DNA of 64,000 bases from Endobacter medicaginis (lineage in GTDB: Bacteria > Pseudomonadota > Alphaproteobacteria > Acetobacterales > Acetobacteraceae), in contig NZ_JACHXV010000009.1 in NCBI RefSeq assembly GCF_014192375.1, positions 48,019 to 112,018 on the forward strand, read 5' to 3'. Below are positions 1 to 7,660 of this stretch, in pieces. The notes under the pieces were generated by a model, which worked only from the letters and a program-made list of their open reading frames with translations, had not been told where the DNA came from and did not search any database. Position 1 is the stretch's first letter. The number at the start of each line of letters is the position of its first letter. The translations under genes were made by a program, and so were the position numbers.

Positions 1-1311
1 CGGCGACCGGCAGACAGCACCGCGCTGGCCAACCTGGCCGCCGCCTGGCATGGCAGTGGCCGTCACGACCTCGCCGTGCTGACCGCGCAGGCGGCGATCC
101 GCGCCGATGAGCGGGACTGGGCGGGCTGGGGCGCGCTCGGCAACGCGCTCGCCGGGCACGGCGAGTTCGATGCCGCGATCGCCGCCTTCGCACAGGCCGT
201 GCGCCGCGCGCCGAACCATGCCACCCTGCTCGCCAATCTCGCCGTCACCTGCCGCGACGCCGGGCAACCAGAACTGGCGATCCAGGCGCTCGACCAGGCG
301 ATCGCGCTGGAGCCCGGCAATGCACAGTTCCTGACCGATCGCGCCGTCGCCCTGCTCAGCGCGGGACGTCTGCGCGACGGTTTCGAGGCGTTCGAGCAGC
401 GCTGGCAGCTCGACGACATGCCGGCAGCCCCCTTTGCAGTGCCGTCGTGGCGGGGCGAGAACCCCGCCGGGCTGCGCATCGGGCTGTTCGAGGAGGGCGG
501 GTTCGGCGACACGCTGCAATTCGTCCGCTACGCCCCGCTGCTCGCCGAACGCGGCGCAAGGGTCGTGCTGTACGTCCGCCCACCCCTGCGGCGGCTGCTG
601 TCGCAGCTTCCGGGCATCGAGCATGTGGTGTCGGACGATGCGACGCAGACGCAGATCGGGCCGCTGGACCGGCAATGCTCGCTCATGAGCCTGCCGGCCG
701 CGTTCGGCACCGATCTGCATTCGGTCCCGTCCGCATCCTGGCTGCACGCCGAGCCGGCATCGCGCAGCACCTGGGCAGACCGGCTGGACGCGCTGTGCGA
801 CGATGGGCTGCGGATCGGACTGGTCTGGGCGGGACAATGCCGCGCCCAGCCGCATCAGGCCGCGATGGATCGCAGGCGCTCGATGCCGTTGGCGGCCATG
901 GCGGCTCTGGCCGGCCCGGGGCGACGCCTGATCAGCCTGCAGATCGGCCCGGAGGCGGCCCAGCCTCCGCCACCGGGCATGGAGCTTGTGGACCTCACCT
1001 CGCAGATCGGCGATTTCGCCGACACCGCGGCCCTGGTCGCCAATCTCGACGTCGTGGTCGCAGTCGATACCTCCACCGCGCATCTGGCGGCCTCGATGGG
1101 AGTGAAGGTTCTGCTGCTGTCGCGCTACGACCAGTGCTGGCGCTGGCTGGCCGGGCGCGAGACGTCGCCGTGGTATCCGTCGCTGCAGATCCTGCGGCAG
1201 GACCGGCCGGGCGACTGGTCGGGGCCGATCGCGCGGGCGGATCGCGCGCTGTCGGCGTTACGCCCGCGCCTGCGCGCCGATCGGCTCAGCGTGGAGGATG
1301 CGCTTGCATGA
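1..1311 (+). CDS. TPR protein with glycosyltransferase-9-like domain, 5' end outside window
   Basis: The reading frame is already open at base 1, so the gene starts upstream; 436 codons are visible. Residues 1 to about 125 form roughly three and a half tetratricopeptide repeats, with the usual spacing of small and aromatic residues and Pro-Asn or Pro-Gly at the ends. The rest resembles the ADP-heptose:LPS heptosyltransferase (GT9) fold: a GLFEEGGFGDTLQFVRY segment near the domain start, an RIGLVWAGQ strand, and a late VVAVDTSTAHLAASMG motif that binds the sugar nucleotide in that family. TPR plus GT9-like proteins of this kind are common in alphaproteobacteria; the acceptor is unknown. The 3' end overlaps the convergent aminotransferase gene by 26 bp. 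Confidence 0.75.
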   Translation, partial: RRPADSTALANLAAAWHGSGRHDLAVLTAQAAIRADERDWAGWGALGNALAGHGEFDAAIAAFAQAVRRAPNHATLLANLAVTCRDAGQPELAIQALDQAIALEPGNAQFLTDRAVALLSAGRLRDGFEAFEQRWQLDDMPAAPFAVPSWRGENPAGLRIGLFEEGGFGDTLQFVRYAPLLAERGARVVLYVRPPLRRLLSQLPGIEHVVSDDATQTQIGPLDRQCSLMSLPAAFGTDLHSVPSASWLHAEPASRSTWADRLDALCDDGLRIGLVWAGQCRAQPHQAAMDRRRSMPLAAMAALAGPGRRLISLQIGPEAAQPPPPGMELVDLTSQIGDFADTAALVANLDVVVAVDTSTAHLAASMGVKVLLLSRYDQCWRWLAGRETSPWYPSLQILRQDRPGDWSGPIARADRALSALRPRLRADRLSVEDALA

Positions 1312-2479
1312 AATCGGCGATCCGATCGCAGGCCTCGGCGATGCGCGCTTCCTCGGACGCAAAGCACAGCCGCAGGCACCCTTCGCCCTCCGGTCCGAAG
1401 GCGATGCCGGGGGCGAGGCCGACGCGAGCCTCGACCAGCAGGCGCCTGGCGAGATCGAGCGAATCGGTGCAGCCGGCGACGGAAAAGAAGCAGTACATAC
1501 CCCCCTCCGCGCGCGGCGCCGCAATGCCGTCTATCGCGCCTAGCCGGTCGCAGGCGAGATCGCGCAGATCGCGATAGCGCCCCACCATCGCGCGCACCGG
1601 CGCGGGGCCGGCATCGAGTGCCGCAATCCCGGCCTGCTGCACGAAGGCGGGGGCGCAGGAGGTATTGTATTCGATCACCCGCGCTAGATGCGGCATCAAC
1701 GACGGCGGAGCGACGATCCAGCCGAGCCGGTAGCCGGTCATCGACCACGCCTTGGAGAAGGAATTGACCGAGATCAGCCGGTCCTGCGTGTCGGCGATGG
1801 CGAGAAATGAGGGTGCGGCGTCGGCAGCGAAATACAGCCGCTCGTAGACATCGTCGGCGATGATCCAGATGCCCAGGCGCCGGCAGTGATCGAGAATGGC
1901 GCGTTGCGCATCGGCATCGATACACCAGCCGGTCGGATTGGCCGGCGCGTTGATCAGCACCATACGCGTGCCTGGGCGCAGGGCTGCGAGCAGTCGGTCG
2001 AGGTCGAGCGACCACAGGCCATCGCGCAGATGCAGCGGCACCGTCTCGACACTGGCGCCAAGCAGGGAGGGGATCTGGGTGAGGTTGGGCCAGCTCGGGG
2101 CGATCATCACCACCCGGTCGCCGGGCTCGACCATCATCTGGCAGGCCAGCATCACCGCGCTCACCCCCGACGAGGTGACGCCGACCCGTTCCGGCGTGAC
2201 CGGTCGGCCCAATGCCAGGAGTTCGCGCGCGATCGCCTCGCGCAGGGCGGGCAGACCCAGATTGGGCGTGTAGAACACCTCCGCACGCTCCAGCGCCGCC
2301 CGGGCCGCCTCGGCGATATACGTCGCAGCGGGCGCCTGCGCCTCGCCGAACCAGAGCGGGATCGGCGGTCGCCCGTCATCGGGCAAGGTGGCGGCGAGCT
2401 CCGACACCTCGCGGATCGCCGAACCTCGCAGCCCTGCCACGGCCGCGCGCGGCAATGCGGCGAACCCGGCCGATGACAT
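1286..2479 (-). CDS. PLP-dependent class I/II aminotransferase
   Basis: A 397-residue fold-type I aminotransferase. The PLP-binding lysine is K243 in SFSKAWSMTGYRLGW, the phosphate-binding arginine is R251, and N181 (NAPANPTGW) and D210 with Y212 (DDVYERLYF) match the cofactor contacts of aspartate-aminotransferase-like enzymes. It should move an amino group between an amino acid and a 2-oxo acid in the cytoplasm; the substrate cannot be read from sequence. The start chosen (MSSAGF) lies 5 bp after the moaB stop, so the two genes are very probably cotranscribed, with mutY upstream. A start 48 bp further upstream is possible but lies inside moaB. Confidence 0.88.
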   Translation of the reverse strand: MSSAGFAALPRAAVAGLRGSAIREVSELAATLPDDGRPPIPLWFGEAQAPAATYIAEAARAALERAEVFYTPNLGLPALREAIARELLALGRPVTPERVGVTSSGVSAVMLACQMMVEPGDRVVMIAPSWPNLTQIPSLLGASVETVPLHLRDGLWSLDLDRLLAALRPGTRMVLINAPANPTGWCIDADAQRAILDHCRRLGIWIIADDVYERLYFAADAAPSFLAIADTQDRLISVNSFSKAWSMTGYRLGWIVAPPSLMPHLARVIEYNTSCAPAFVQQAGIAALDAGPAPVRAMVGRYRDLRDLACDRLGAIDGIAAPRAEGGMYCFFSVAGCTDSLDLARRLLVEARVGLAPGIAFGPEGEGCLRLCFASEEARIAEACDRIADFMQAHPPR

Positions 2480-2484
2480 CGTTC

Positions 2485-3027
2485 TCAGACCTCTTTCAGA
2501 CGCGGCATCAGCTCGACGAAATTGCACGGTACATGCCGCGAATCGAGCTGCCAGACCAGGATGTCGTCCCAGCCATCCTTCACTGCGCCGGTGCTGCCGG
2601 GCAGCGCGAACAGATAGGTGCCGCCGGCGACCCCGGCGAGCGCGCGCGACTGGATGGTGGAGGTGCCGATCTTGGCATAGCTGAGCATGCGGAACAGTTC
2701 GCCGAACCCCTCGATGCGTTTCTCGATCACCGCCTCGAACGCCTCTGGCGTGACGTCGCGCCCCGTGACTCCGGTGCCGCCATTGGTGATCACCACATCG
2801 ACCATCGGGTCGGCGATCCAGGCGCGCAGCCGATCGGCAATGGCGTCGCGGTCATCGGGCAGCAGGGCGCGGTCGGCAAGCACGTGACCGGCCGCCTCGA
2901 GCCGGGCAATCAGCGCCGCGCCGGACGTGTCCGTCTCGAACGTGCGGCTGTCGGAGACGGTGAGCACGGCGATGCGCACCGGCAGGAAGGGGCGCGAATG
3001 GTCCAGTCGGTGGGCAAAATCGAACAT
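2485..3027 (-). CDS. moaB: MoaB/MogA-type molybdopterin adenylyltransferase family protein
   Basis: A 180-residue protein of the MoaB/Mog family, of normal length. It has the beta strand [10 protein letters not shown] near the N-terminus, the [16 protein letters not shown] loop that holds the pterin/phosphate, and a late [16 protein letters not shown] segment. Members act in molybdenum cofactor synthesis by adenylylating molybdopterin. This fits the molybdenum hydroxylase encoded later in the window, although the two loci are separate. Start MFDFAH follows the mutY stop by 31 bp. No strong Shine-Dalgarno sequence is visible, so translation may depend on mutY readthrough. Confidence 0.9.
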   Translation of the reverse strand: MFDFAHRLDHSRPFLPVRIAVLTVSDSRTFETDTSGAALIARLEAAGHVLADRALLPDDRDAIADRLRAWIADPMVDVVITNGGTGVTGRDVTPEAFEAVIEKRIEGFGELFRMLSYAKIGTSTIQSRALAGVAGGTYLFALPGSTGAVKDGWDDILVWQLDSRHVPCNFVELMPRLKEV

Positions 3028-3058
3028 GCCGCTACTAGGCCCGATCGGATGCTGCGGA

Positions 3059-4093
3059 TCAACCGGGCAACGCAACCGCCTTGGCGAACAGGCCCGGCAG
3101 GCCGGTGGGCGACGCCGCATCACTCCAGACTGGAGTCGCGACGAGATCGACCGCCGCCTCCAGTCCGATCCGGCCGTCGAACACCTGCAGATCGAGCGCG
3201 AAATGGGTGAAGACGTGTCGCACGGTGCCGATCTCGCGGCAGTCATTCACCCCGGCTGGCGGGGCGGCATCCGGGCGCTCGGCGGTCCAGGCCGGGCCCG
3301 GCAGGCCGAGCATGCCGCCCAGCAGGCCGCGCGGCGGGCGCCGTTCGAGCAGCAGCCGCCCAGCCGGATCGCGCAGCCGCCAGGCGATGCCGAAACGCTG
3401 CGGGCGCGCCACCTTGGGCGCGCGCAGCGGCAGTTCAGCAGCGATGCCCTGCGCCTGTGCCGCGCAGGCGTCGCGCCAGGGGCACAGCGCGCAGGCGGGG
3501 CTCCGCGGCGTGCAGATCGTGGCGCCGAGATCGAACAGCGCCTGGGCGAAGTCCGACGCCCGTGCCTGCGCCTCTGCCCCCGTGTTCAACGTCTGCGCGA
3601 GCGCGGCGAGACGCGGCCTCGCCCCCGGCACCGGCTCGGCGACCGCGAACAGGCGCGCGGCCACGCGCTCGACATTGCCGTCCACCGGCACCACCGGCGC
3701 GCCGAAGGCGATCGCCGCCACGGCGCGGGCGGTATAAGGGCCGATGCCCGGCAGGGCTTCAAGCCCGGCGATGGTGTCTGGAAAGCCGCCACGCGCCGCA
3801 ACCAGTTTCGCGCAGGCATGCAGGTTCCGGGCCCGGCTGTAATAGCCCAGTCCCGCCCAGGCGGCGAAGACGTCGGCCTCGCCAGCCCGGGCCAGCGCGT
3901 CTATGGTGGGAAACGCGGCCAGAAATCGCGCGTAATACGGCTTCACGGCGGCCACGGTGGTCTGCTGGAGCATGATCTCGCTCAGCCAGACGCGGTACGG
4001 GTCGGCGGTCTCGCCTGGCAGCACGCGCCAGGGCAGGACACGGCGATGGCGGTCATACCAGCGCAGCAGCGCACGATCGGATGGGGTGGTCAC
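3059..4093 (-). CDS. mutY: A/G-specific adenine DNA glycosylase MutY
   Basis: A 344-residue MutY that removes adenine mispaired with 8-oxoguanine. Catalytic E39 (SEIMLQQT) and D138 ([11 protein letters not shown]) line up with E37 and D138 of the E. coli enzyme. The helix-hairpin-helix is [13 protein letters not shown], and the [4Fe-4S] cluster ligands are C194, C201, C204 and C210 (C-x6-C-x2-C-x5-C). Residues from about 225 form the NUDIX-like 8-oxoG recognition domain. The start taken is GTG at 4093 (VTTPSD), because the frame upstream is not MutY-like. First gene of an apparent mutY-moaB-aminotransferase operon, diverging from the DciA-like gene with only 9 bp between the starts. Confidence 0.95.
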   Translation of the reverse strand: MTTPSDRALLRWYDRHRRVLPWRVLPGETADPYRVWLSEIMLQQTTVAAVKPYYARFLAAFPTIDALARAGEADVFAAWAGLGYYSRARNLHACAKLVAARGGFPDTIAGLEALPGIGPYTARAVAAIAFGAPVVPVDGNVERVAARLFAVAEPVPGARPRLAALAQTLNTGAEAQARASDFAQALFDLGATICTPRSPACALCPWRDACAAQAQGIAAELPLRAPKVARPQRFGIAWRLRDPAGRLLLERRPPRGLLGGMLGLPGPAWTAERPDAAPPAGVNDCREIGTVRHVFTHFALDLQVFDGRIGLEAAVDLVATPVWSDAASPTGLPGLFAKAVALPG

Positions 4094-4102
4094 GGGCGGT
4101 CT

Positions 4103-4624
4103 ATGGGCGAAGGCGACACGACCGGCAAGCAGGGCCGCGGCACTCGGCCCGTGGAGGCGGCGACAGAGGTGGAAGCCCCGCGGCTGTTCCGAGCCGCCTC
4201 GGTGCGCGAACTGCTGCCGGCGATCACGAGACCCGCATACCGTCGTCGCTCGCCGGCCACCGCCGGACTGGTCGAAGCCTGGCCGCGCATCGCCGGGACG
4301 GAGCTGGCCGCGGTCAGCGCGCCGCGGCGCTGTGCGGGGGGCACGCTGAGCGTGGCCTGCGCCGGCCCGGCGGCGATGGAACTCCAGCATCGCGGCGAGC
4401 AACTCATCGAGCGTGCCAACCGCATCCTCGGCCCGGGCGCGGTGCAGCGGCTGCGAATCGTGCAGGAACCCCTGCCTCCGGCCACACCGCAGGCGCCGAA
4501 GGTGCGGCCGGCGCCGGCGCCGATCAGCCTGCCGGACCTGCCCGAGGGACCGCTGCGCGCCGCCCTCGAACGGCTGGGCGGGCATCTGGTCGCCGGCACC
4601 GACAGGTCGGAGCCGCGGCGATGA
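4103..4624 (+). CDS. DciA-like DUF721 protein
   Basis: A 173-residue protein with a DUF721 domain at about residues 30-115, containing LVEAWPRIAGTELA and GGTLSVACAGPAAMELQHR, which are characteristic of the family. DUF721 includes DciA, the ancestral bacterial loader of the replicative helicase DnaB, so a replication role is likely but inferred. A proline/alanine-rich tail follows. The start is uncertain: ATG at 4103 is used, and a GTG at 4151 is an alternative that would leave more room for promoters between this gene and mutY. Its stop overlaps the next gene's start as ATGA, indicating translational coupling. Confidence 0.72.
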   Translation: MGEGDTTGKQGRGTRPVEAATEVEAPRLFRAASVRELLPAITRPAYRRRSPATAGLVEAWPRIAGTELAAVSAPRRCAGGTLSVACAGPAAMELQHRGEQLIERANRILGPGAVQRLRIVQEPLPPATPQAPKVRPAPAPISLPDLPEGPLRAALERLGGHLVAGTDRSEPRR

Positions 4625-5676
4625 GGCCTGGCGACGAGGCTTCCCGCAGCGTCACCGCGATCATTACCGGTGCGTCTTCGGGGATCGGGCGCTGCACGGC
4701 GGCGCTGTTCGCGGCACGCGGCTGGCGGGTCGGGCTGATCGCACGCGGTCTCGAGGGATTGGAGGCGACCGCCGCCGAGATCCGCGCCGCTGGCGGGATG
4801 TGCGCGATCGCGGTGGCCGACGTCACGGACCGCGACGCGCTGACCCAAGCCGCCGGACGGCTGGCGGAAGCGCTGGGCCGGCCGGGGGTATGGGTGAACG
4901 CGGCCGGCAATGGAGTGTATGGGCTGTTTGCCGAGACCCCGGCCGATTTCCACGACCGGGTCACCGAGGTGACCTATGGCGGCACGGTCAATGGTTGCCG
5001 GGTGGCGCTCGGACTGATGGCGGCAGACCGGCCGGGGGCGATCGTCAATCTGTGCTCTGGGGTGGCGCTGCATGCACTGCCGCTGATGAGCGCCTATTCG
5101 GGGGCCAAGGCGGCGGTGCGCGCCTTCACCCAGGCCCTGCATGTCGAACTGCGCCTGTCACGGGCGCAGCTGCGCGTGGCGAGCGTGATCCCGCCGGCAG
5201 CGAATACGCCATTCTTCGCCCATGCGCCGAGCCTGATGGGTGCGCCCGCCCGCCCCGCGCCACCGATCTATGCGCCGGAGGTCATCGCGCGCGCCATCTA
5301 TCTCGCAGCCCTCGGGCGCAACCCTGAACGTCTGGTCACCGGCACCATCTGGGGTTTCGCGGCGGTCTGCCGCGCCTCGACGCGACTGGCGGCGTTCCTG
5401 ATGACCCGGCTGGGGTTCGAGGGCCAGCTCGCGCGCGAGACGGTCGAGGTCGAGCCCAACCTGTTCGCCCCCGCACGTCGCACGATCGGCCGCACGGGCG
5501 AATTCAGCGCGACGGCGCGGCGGCGCAGCTTCCAGCTCGCCTGCGCCGAGTTCGTGCAGTTCCGCCTGGGTCTGGGCCTCAATCGCGCACTCGTGCCGCC
5601 AGCGCCGACCAGACCCGCCCCGCCAGCGCTGCATCCTCTGCCCGCCGGTTCGGCCGCACGATCGTCCGACGCTTGA
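4621..5676 (+). CDS. Short-chain dehydrogenase/reductase
   Basis: A classical SDR of 351 residues. It has an N-terminal dinucleotide-binding motif (TGASSGIG), the NAAGNG motif after strand 4, and a catalytic YSGAKAAV (Y-x3-K). Family members oxidise or reduce alcohols and ketones with NAD(P)H; the substrate is unknown. A C-terminal extension of about 100 residues goes beyond the SDR core. Its last 30 or so residues are proline/alanine-rich and encoded where the convergent second SDR overlaps by 98 bp, so this tail is probably not functional. Coupled to the DciA-like gene by ATGA. Confidence 0.85.
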   Translation: MRPGDEASRSVTAIITGASSGIGRCTAALFAARGWRVGLIARGLEGLEATAAEIRAAGGMCAIAVADVTDRDALTQAAGRLAEALGRPGVWVNAAGNGVYGLFAETPADFHDRVTEVTYGGTVNGCRVALGLMAADRPGAIVNLCSGVALHALPLMSAYSGAKAAVRAFTQALHVELRLSRAQLRVASVIPPAANTPFFAHAPSLMGAPARPAPPIYAPEVIARAIYLAALGRNPERLVTGTIWGFAAVCRASTRLAAFLMTRLGFEGQLARETVEVEPNLFAPARRTIGRTGEFSATARRRSFQLACAEFVQFRLGLGLNRALVPPAPTRPAPPALHPLPAGSAARSSDA

Positions 5677-6439
5677 GGTAGCAGCCGCTCACGCCGCGCA
5701 TCTCGGGTGCGGTGGCTGCCCAGACAGGGGTGTCGGCGCCCTCCTCCGGACTGAGGGCGAAGCGCGTCACCACACGCCAGCCCCAGCCGGCGTGCCCCGG
5801 ATCGCGCACCAGGTCGGTGGCGACGAAGCCAGGATGCACGACATTGACGGTGATGCCGGTGCCGGCCAGGGCACGGGCCTGGTGGAAGGCGGCGATCATC
5901 ACCGCGAGCTTGGACCGCGCATAGGCCCGGCTCATCCCCCAGCCGCGCTCGAGCTCGAGATCGTCGGGGTCGATGCCGACATGATCCGAGGTCGAGGAAC
6001 CGGTGACCACCACGCGCGCCTCGCCACGCCGGGCCACGGCCGCACGAAGACTGGGCAGCAAGGCCTCGGTCAGCACCATCGGTGCAAGCGTGTTGGTGGC
6101 CAGCACCGTCTCGATGCCCTCGGCGGTGAGACTGCGCCGGGCGGTGAAGGTGCCGGCATTGTGCATCAGCACGTCGATCGGCCGCCCGGCGAGACTTTCG
6201 GCGAATGCCCGGGCCTGGGCGAGCTCGGCAAGATCGACACTGCGGGTCTCGATCCGCGCCCCGGGGAACTCGCCGGCGATCCAGTCCCGCGTGGCGGACA
6301 GCTTCGTCGTCGAGCGCCCGGCGAGCAGAAGGTCGAAGTTTGCCTGCGCCAGTCCACGCGCGATGAACCGGCCGATGCCGCTACCTGCGCCGGTGATGAG
6401 GGCGAGGCGCGAGGGGTGGGCTGCGGGTTCGGCGGTCAT
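5579..6439 (-). CDS. Short-chain dehydrogenase/reductase, retinol-dehydrogenase-like
   Basis: A 286-residue SDR with TGAGSGIGRFIA for cofactor binding, MHNAGTF (the NAG motif), catalytic S in VVTGSSTSDHVG and Y-x3-K in AYARSKLA, followed by VHPGFVATDL. The pattern is closest to the WWOX/retinol-dehydrogenase-like SDR group often annotated only as oxidoreductase. The start MTAEPAAH is preferred over an upstream in-frame ATG because homology begins just after it. The gene faces the MAPEG gene across a 153-bp gap that should hold both promoters. Its 3' end overlaps the preceding SDR gene by 98 bp on the opposite strand. Confidence 0.87.
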   Translation of the reverse strand: MTAEPAAHPSRLALITGAGSGIGRFIARGLAQANFDLLLAGRSTTKLSATRDWIAGEFPGARIETRSVDLAELAQARAFAESLAGRPIDVLMHNAGTFTARRSLTAEGIETVLATNTLAPMVLTEALLPSLRAAVARRGEARVVVTGSSTSDHVGIDPDDLELERGWGMSRAYARSKLAVMIAAFHQARALAGTGITVNVVHPGFVATDLVRDPGHAGWGWRVVTRFALSPEEGADTPVWAATAPEMRGVSGCYLKRRTIVRPNRRAEDAALAGRVWSALAARVRD

Positions 6440-6592
6440 GTGGGGCACTCCGGTCGTTCTCCACGGCAGATGGCGCCGACCCGGCGGCCCCTGCAACCAC
6501 CGCCCGGTCGAACCCGGGCTGCGCCCTGTGGTTTACGCTTCTGCAACGATACGCGGCGCCTGCTGGTCGCGTGAGCCCTGGAGGTCCAAGAA

Positions 6593-6994
6593 ATGCCGGT
6601 GATTTCGCCCCTGCTGTCGATCGTGAGCTGGTCGGTCGTGCTCTTCTTCATCCACCTGATCGTCCAGGACCTGACGATGACGCGCGAGCGGGGGCTGGAG
6701 TGGAATGTCGGCGCGCGTGACGGCACCGCCCGCGCGCTGAGCGATGTCGCAGCACGCGCCGACCGCGCGTTCGCCAATTTCCGCGAGACCTATGTGGTGT
6801 TCATCGGTCTCGCCGTGCTGTGCCTGATCACCGCGCCGCTGAGCGACGTGGCGATCATCGGCGGCTGGGTGTGGTTCGTCGCCCGCATCGCCTACCTGCC
6901 GCTGTACCTGAGCGGGGTGAAGCGCATTCGCACGTTGGCCTGGCTGGTCTCGATCGGCGGTCTGGTGGCGATGCTGATCGCCGGTTTCGTATAG
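6593..6994 (+). CDS. MAPEG-family integral membrane protein
   Basis: A 133-residue protein with four hydrophobic segments and the MAPEG signature: an early charged region (TMTRERGLEWNVGARD), then FANFRETYVVFIGLAVL and WVWFVARIAYLPLYLSG. The family includes microsomal glutathione S-transferases and bacterial relatives of mostly unknown substrate, located in the inner membrane. A strong GGAGG ribosome-binding site sits about 9 bases before the ATG, which decides the start. The gene ends about 20 bp before a very large inverted repeat separating it from cyanase. Confidence 0.82.
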   Translation: MPVISPLLSIVSWSVVLFFIHLIVQDLTMTRERGLEWNVGARDGTARALSDVAARADRAFANFRETYVVFIGLAVLCLITAPLSDVAIIGGWVWFVARIAYLPLYLSGVKRIRTLAWLVSIGGLVAMLIAGFV

Positions 6995-7015
6995 GCTCGG
7001 AGCGTGTCTGGAAAA

Positions 7016-7101
7016 TCCGGCACCGGCCCACACCCCCACCCGGCCACCCATTTCAGCATACTGTCGTGGGTGGCCGGGTGGGGGTGTGGGCCGGTGCCGG
7101 A
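7016..7101. terminator. Perfect 35-bp inverted repeat between convergent genes
   Basis: Bases 7016-7050 and 7067-7101 are exact reverse complements (35 of 35), separated by a 16-base loop. The arm begins TCCGGCACCGGCCCACACCC. It lies between the stops of the MAPEG gene (+) and cynS (-), where a bidirectional terminator is expected, but the stem is far longer than usual and no T-run follows. It may instead be a repeated palindromic element that has taken on the terminator role. Confidence 0.7.
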
Positions 7102-7102
7102 C

Positions 7103-7132
7103 CCGGGAATGCGCCGTACGGCGCATTCCCGG
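7103..7132. repeat. Perfect 30-bp palindrome
   Basis: Bases 7103-7132 are self-complementary throughout with no loop; the centre is GTAC and the outer bases are CCGGGAATGC. It starts one base after the 35-bp inverted repeat and ends 8 bp before the cynS stop codon. It could extrude as a cruciform or act as the cynS terminator on the reverse strand. No protein-binding site that I recognise is present. Confidence 0.65.
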
Positions 7133-7140
7133 ACAAGCGC

Positions 7141-7596
7141 TCAGAACACCTTGTAGGGCAGGAACTTCCCCGACAGCAGGATCCTCACCCGGTCGCCCTT
7201 GGGATCAGGCTCGCGCTGCAGGTCCATCGAGAAGTCGATCGCACTCATGATGCCGTCACCGAACTCCTCGGCGATCAGCTCCTTGATCGCCGGACCATAG
7301 ACACTGAGCATTTCGTAGAACCGGTACAGCAGCGGATCGTCGGGCGGCCGTCCGTTGAAGGTCCCCTTCATCGGCGGACGGGTCAGGAAGGGCTTTGCCG
7401 CCGGGTCGAGCTGGAGGATGCCGCACAGCGCATCCGCCTGTTCCGCGCTGAACGTCATCTGCCCCAGACAGGCGGCGGTGACCCATTCCTTGCTCAGGCC
7501 CAGACGACTGGCGACCTCCGCCCAGCTCAGCCCGGCATGGATCCGGGCGAGCACGATCGCCTCGGTGACCTCGTCGCGATTTCGAAACATCCCCAT
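7141..7596 (-). CDS. cynS: Cyanate hydratase (cyanase)
   Basis: A 151-residue cyanase, close to the 156 residues of E. coli CynS. It catalyses bicarbonate-dependent breakdown of cyanate to ammonia and CO2. The N-terminal helical domain contains LSWAEVASRLGLSKEWVT. The C-terminal catalytic domain carries the conserved Arg and Glu in PLLYRFYEMLSVYG and the Ser in IMSAIDFSM, and ends with the family's GKFLPYKVF. Either of two ATGs 6 bp apart could start translation; a GGAG lies close upstream, and the upstream ATG (7596) is given. No cynT carbonic anhydrase or cynX transporter gene is adjacent, so it appears to be a stand-alone gene. Confidence 0.95.
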   Translation of the reverse strand: MGMFRNRDEVTEAIVLARIHAGLSWAEVASRLGLSKEWVTAACLGQMTFSAEQADALCGILQLDPAAKPFLTRPPMKGTFNGRPPDDPLLYRFYEMLSVYGPAIKELIAEEFGDGIMSAIDFSMDLQREPDPKGDRVRILLSGKFLPYKVF

Positions 7597-7660
7597 TTCT
7601 CCGTCCCGGGTGGTGTGATCGAACTCTGCTTTGTTTGGCTGCGATGTTGAAGCCCGTCCC

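Noticed and set aside
2927..4102. N-terminal extension of the DciA-like frame through mutY
   Set aside because: The upstream part is antisense to MutY and Arg/Gly-rich; the DUF721 domain starts only after 4103.
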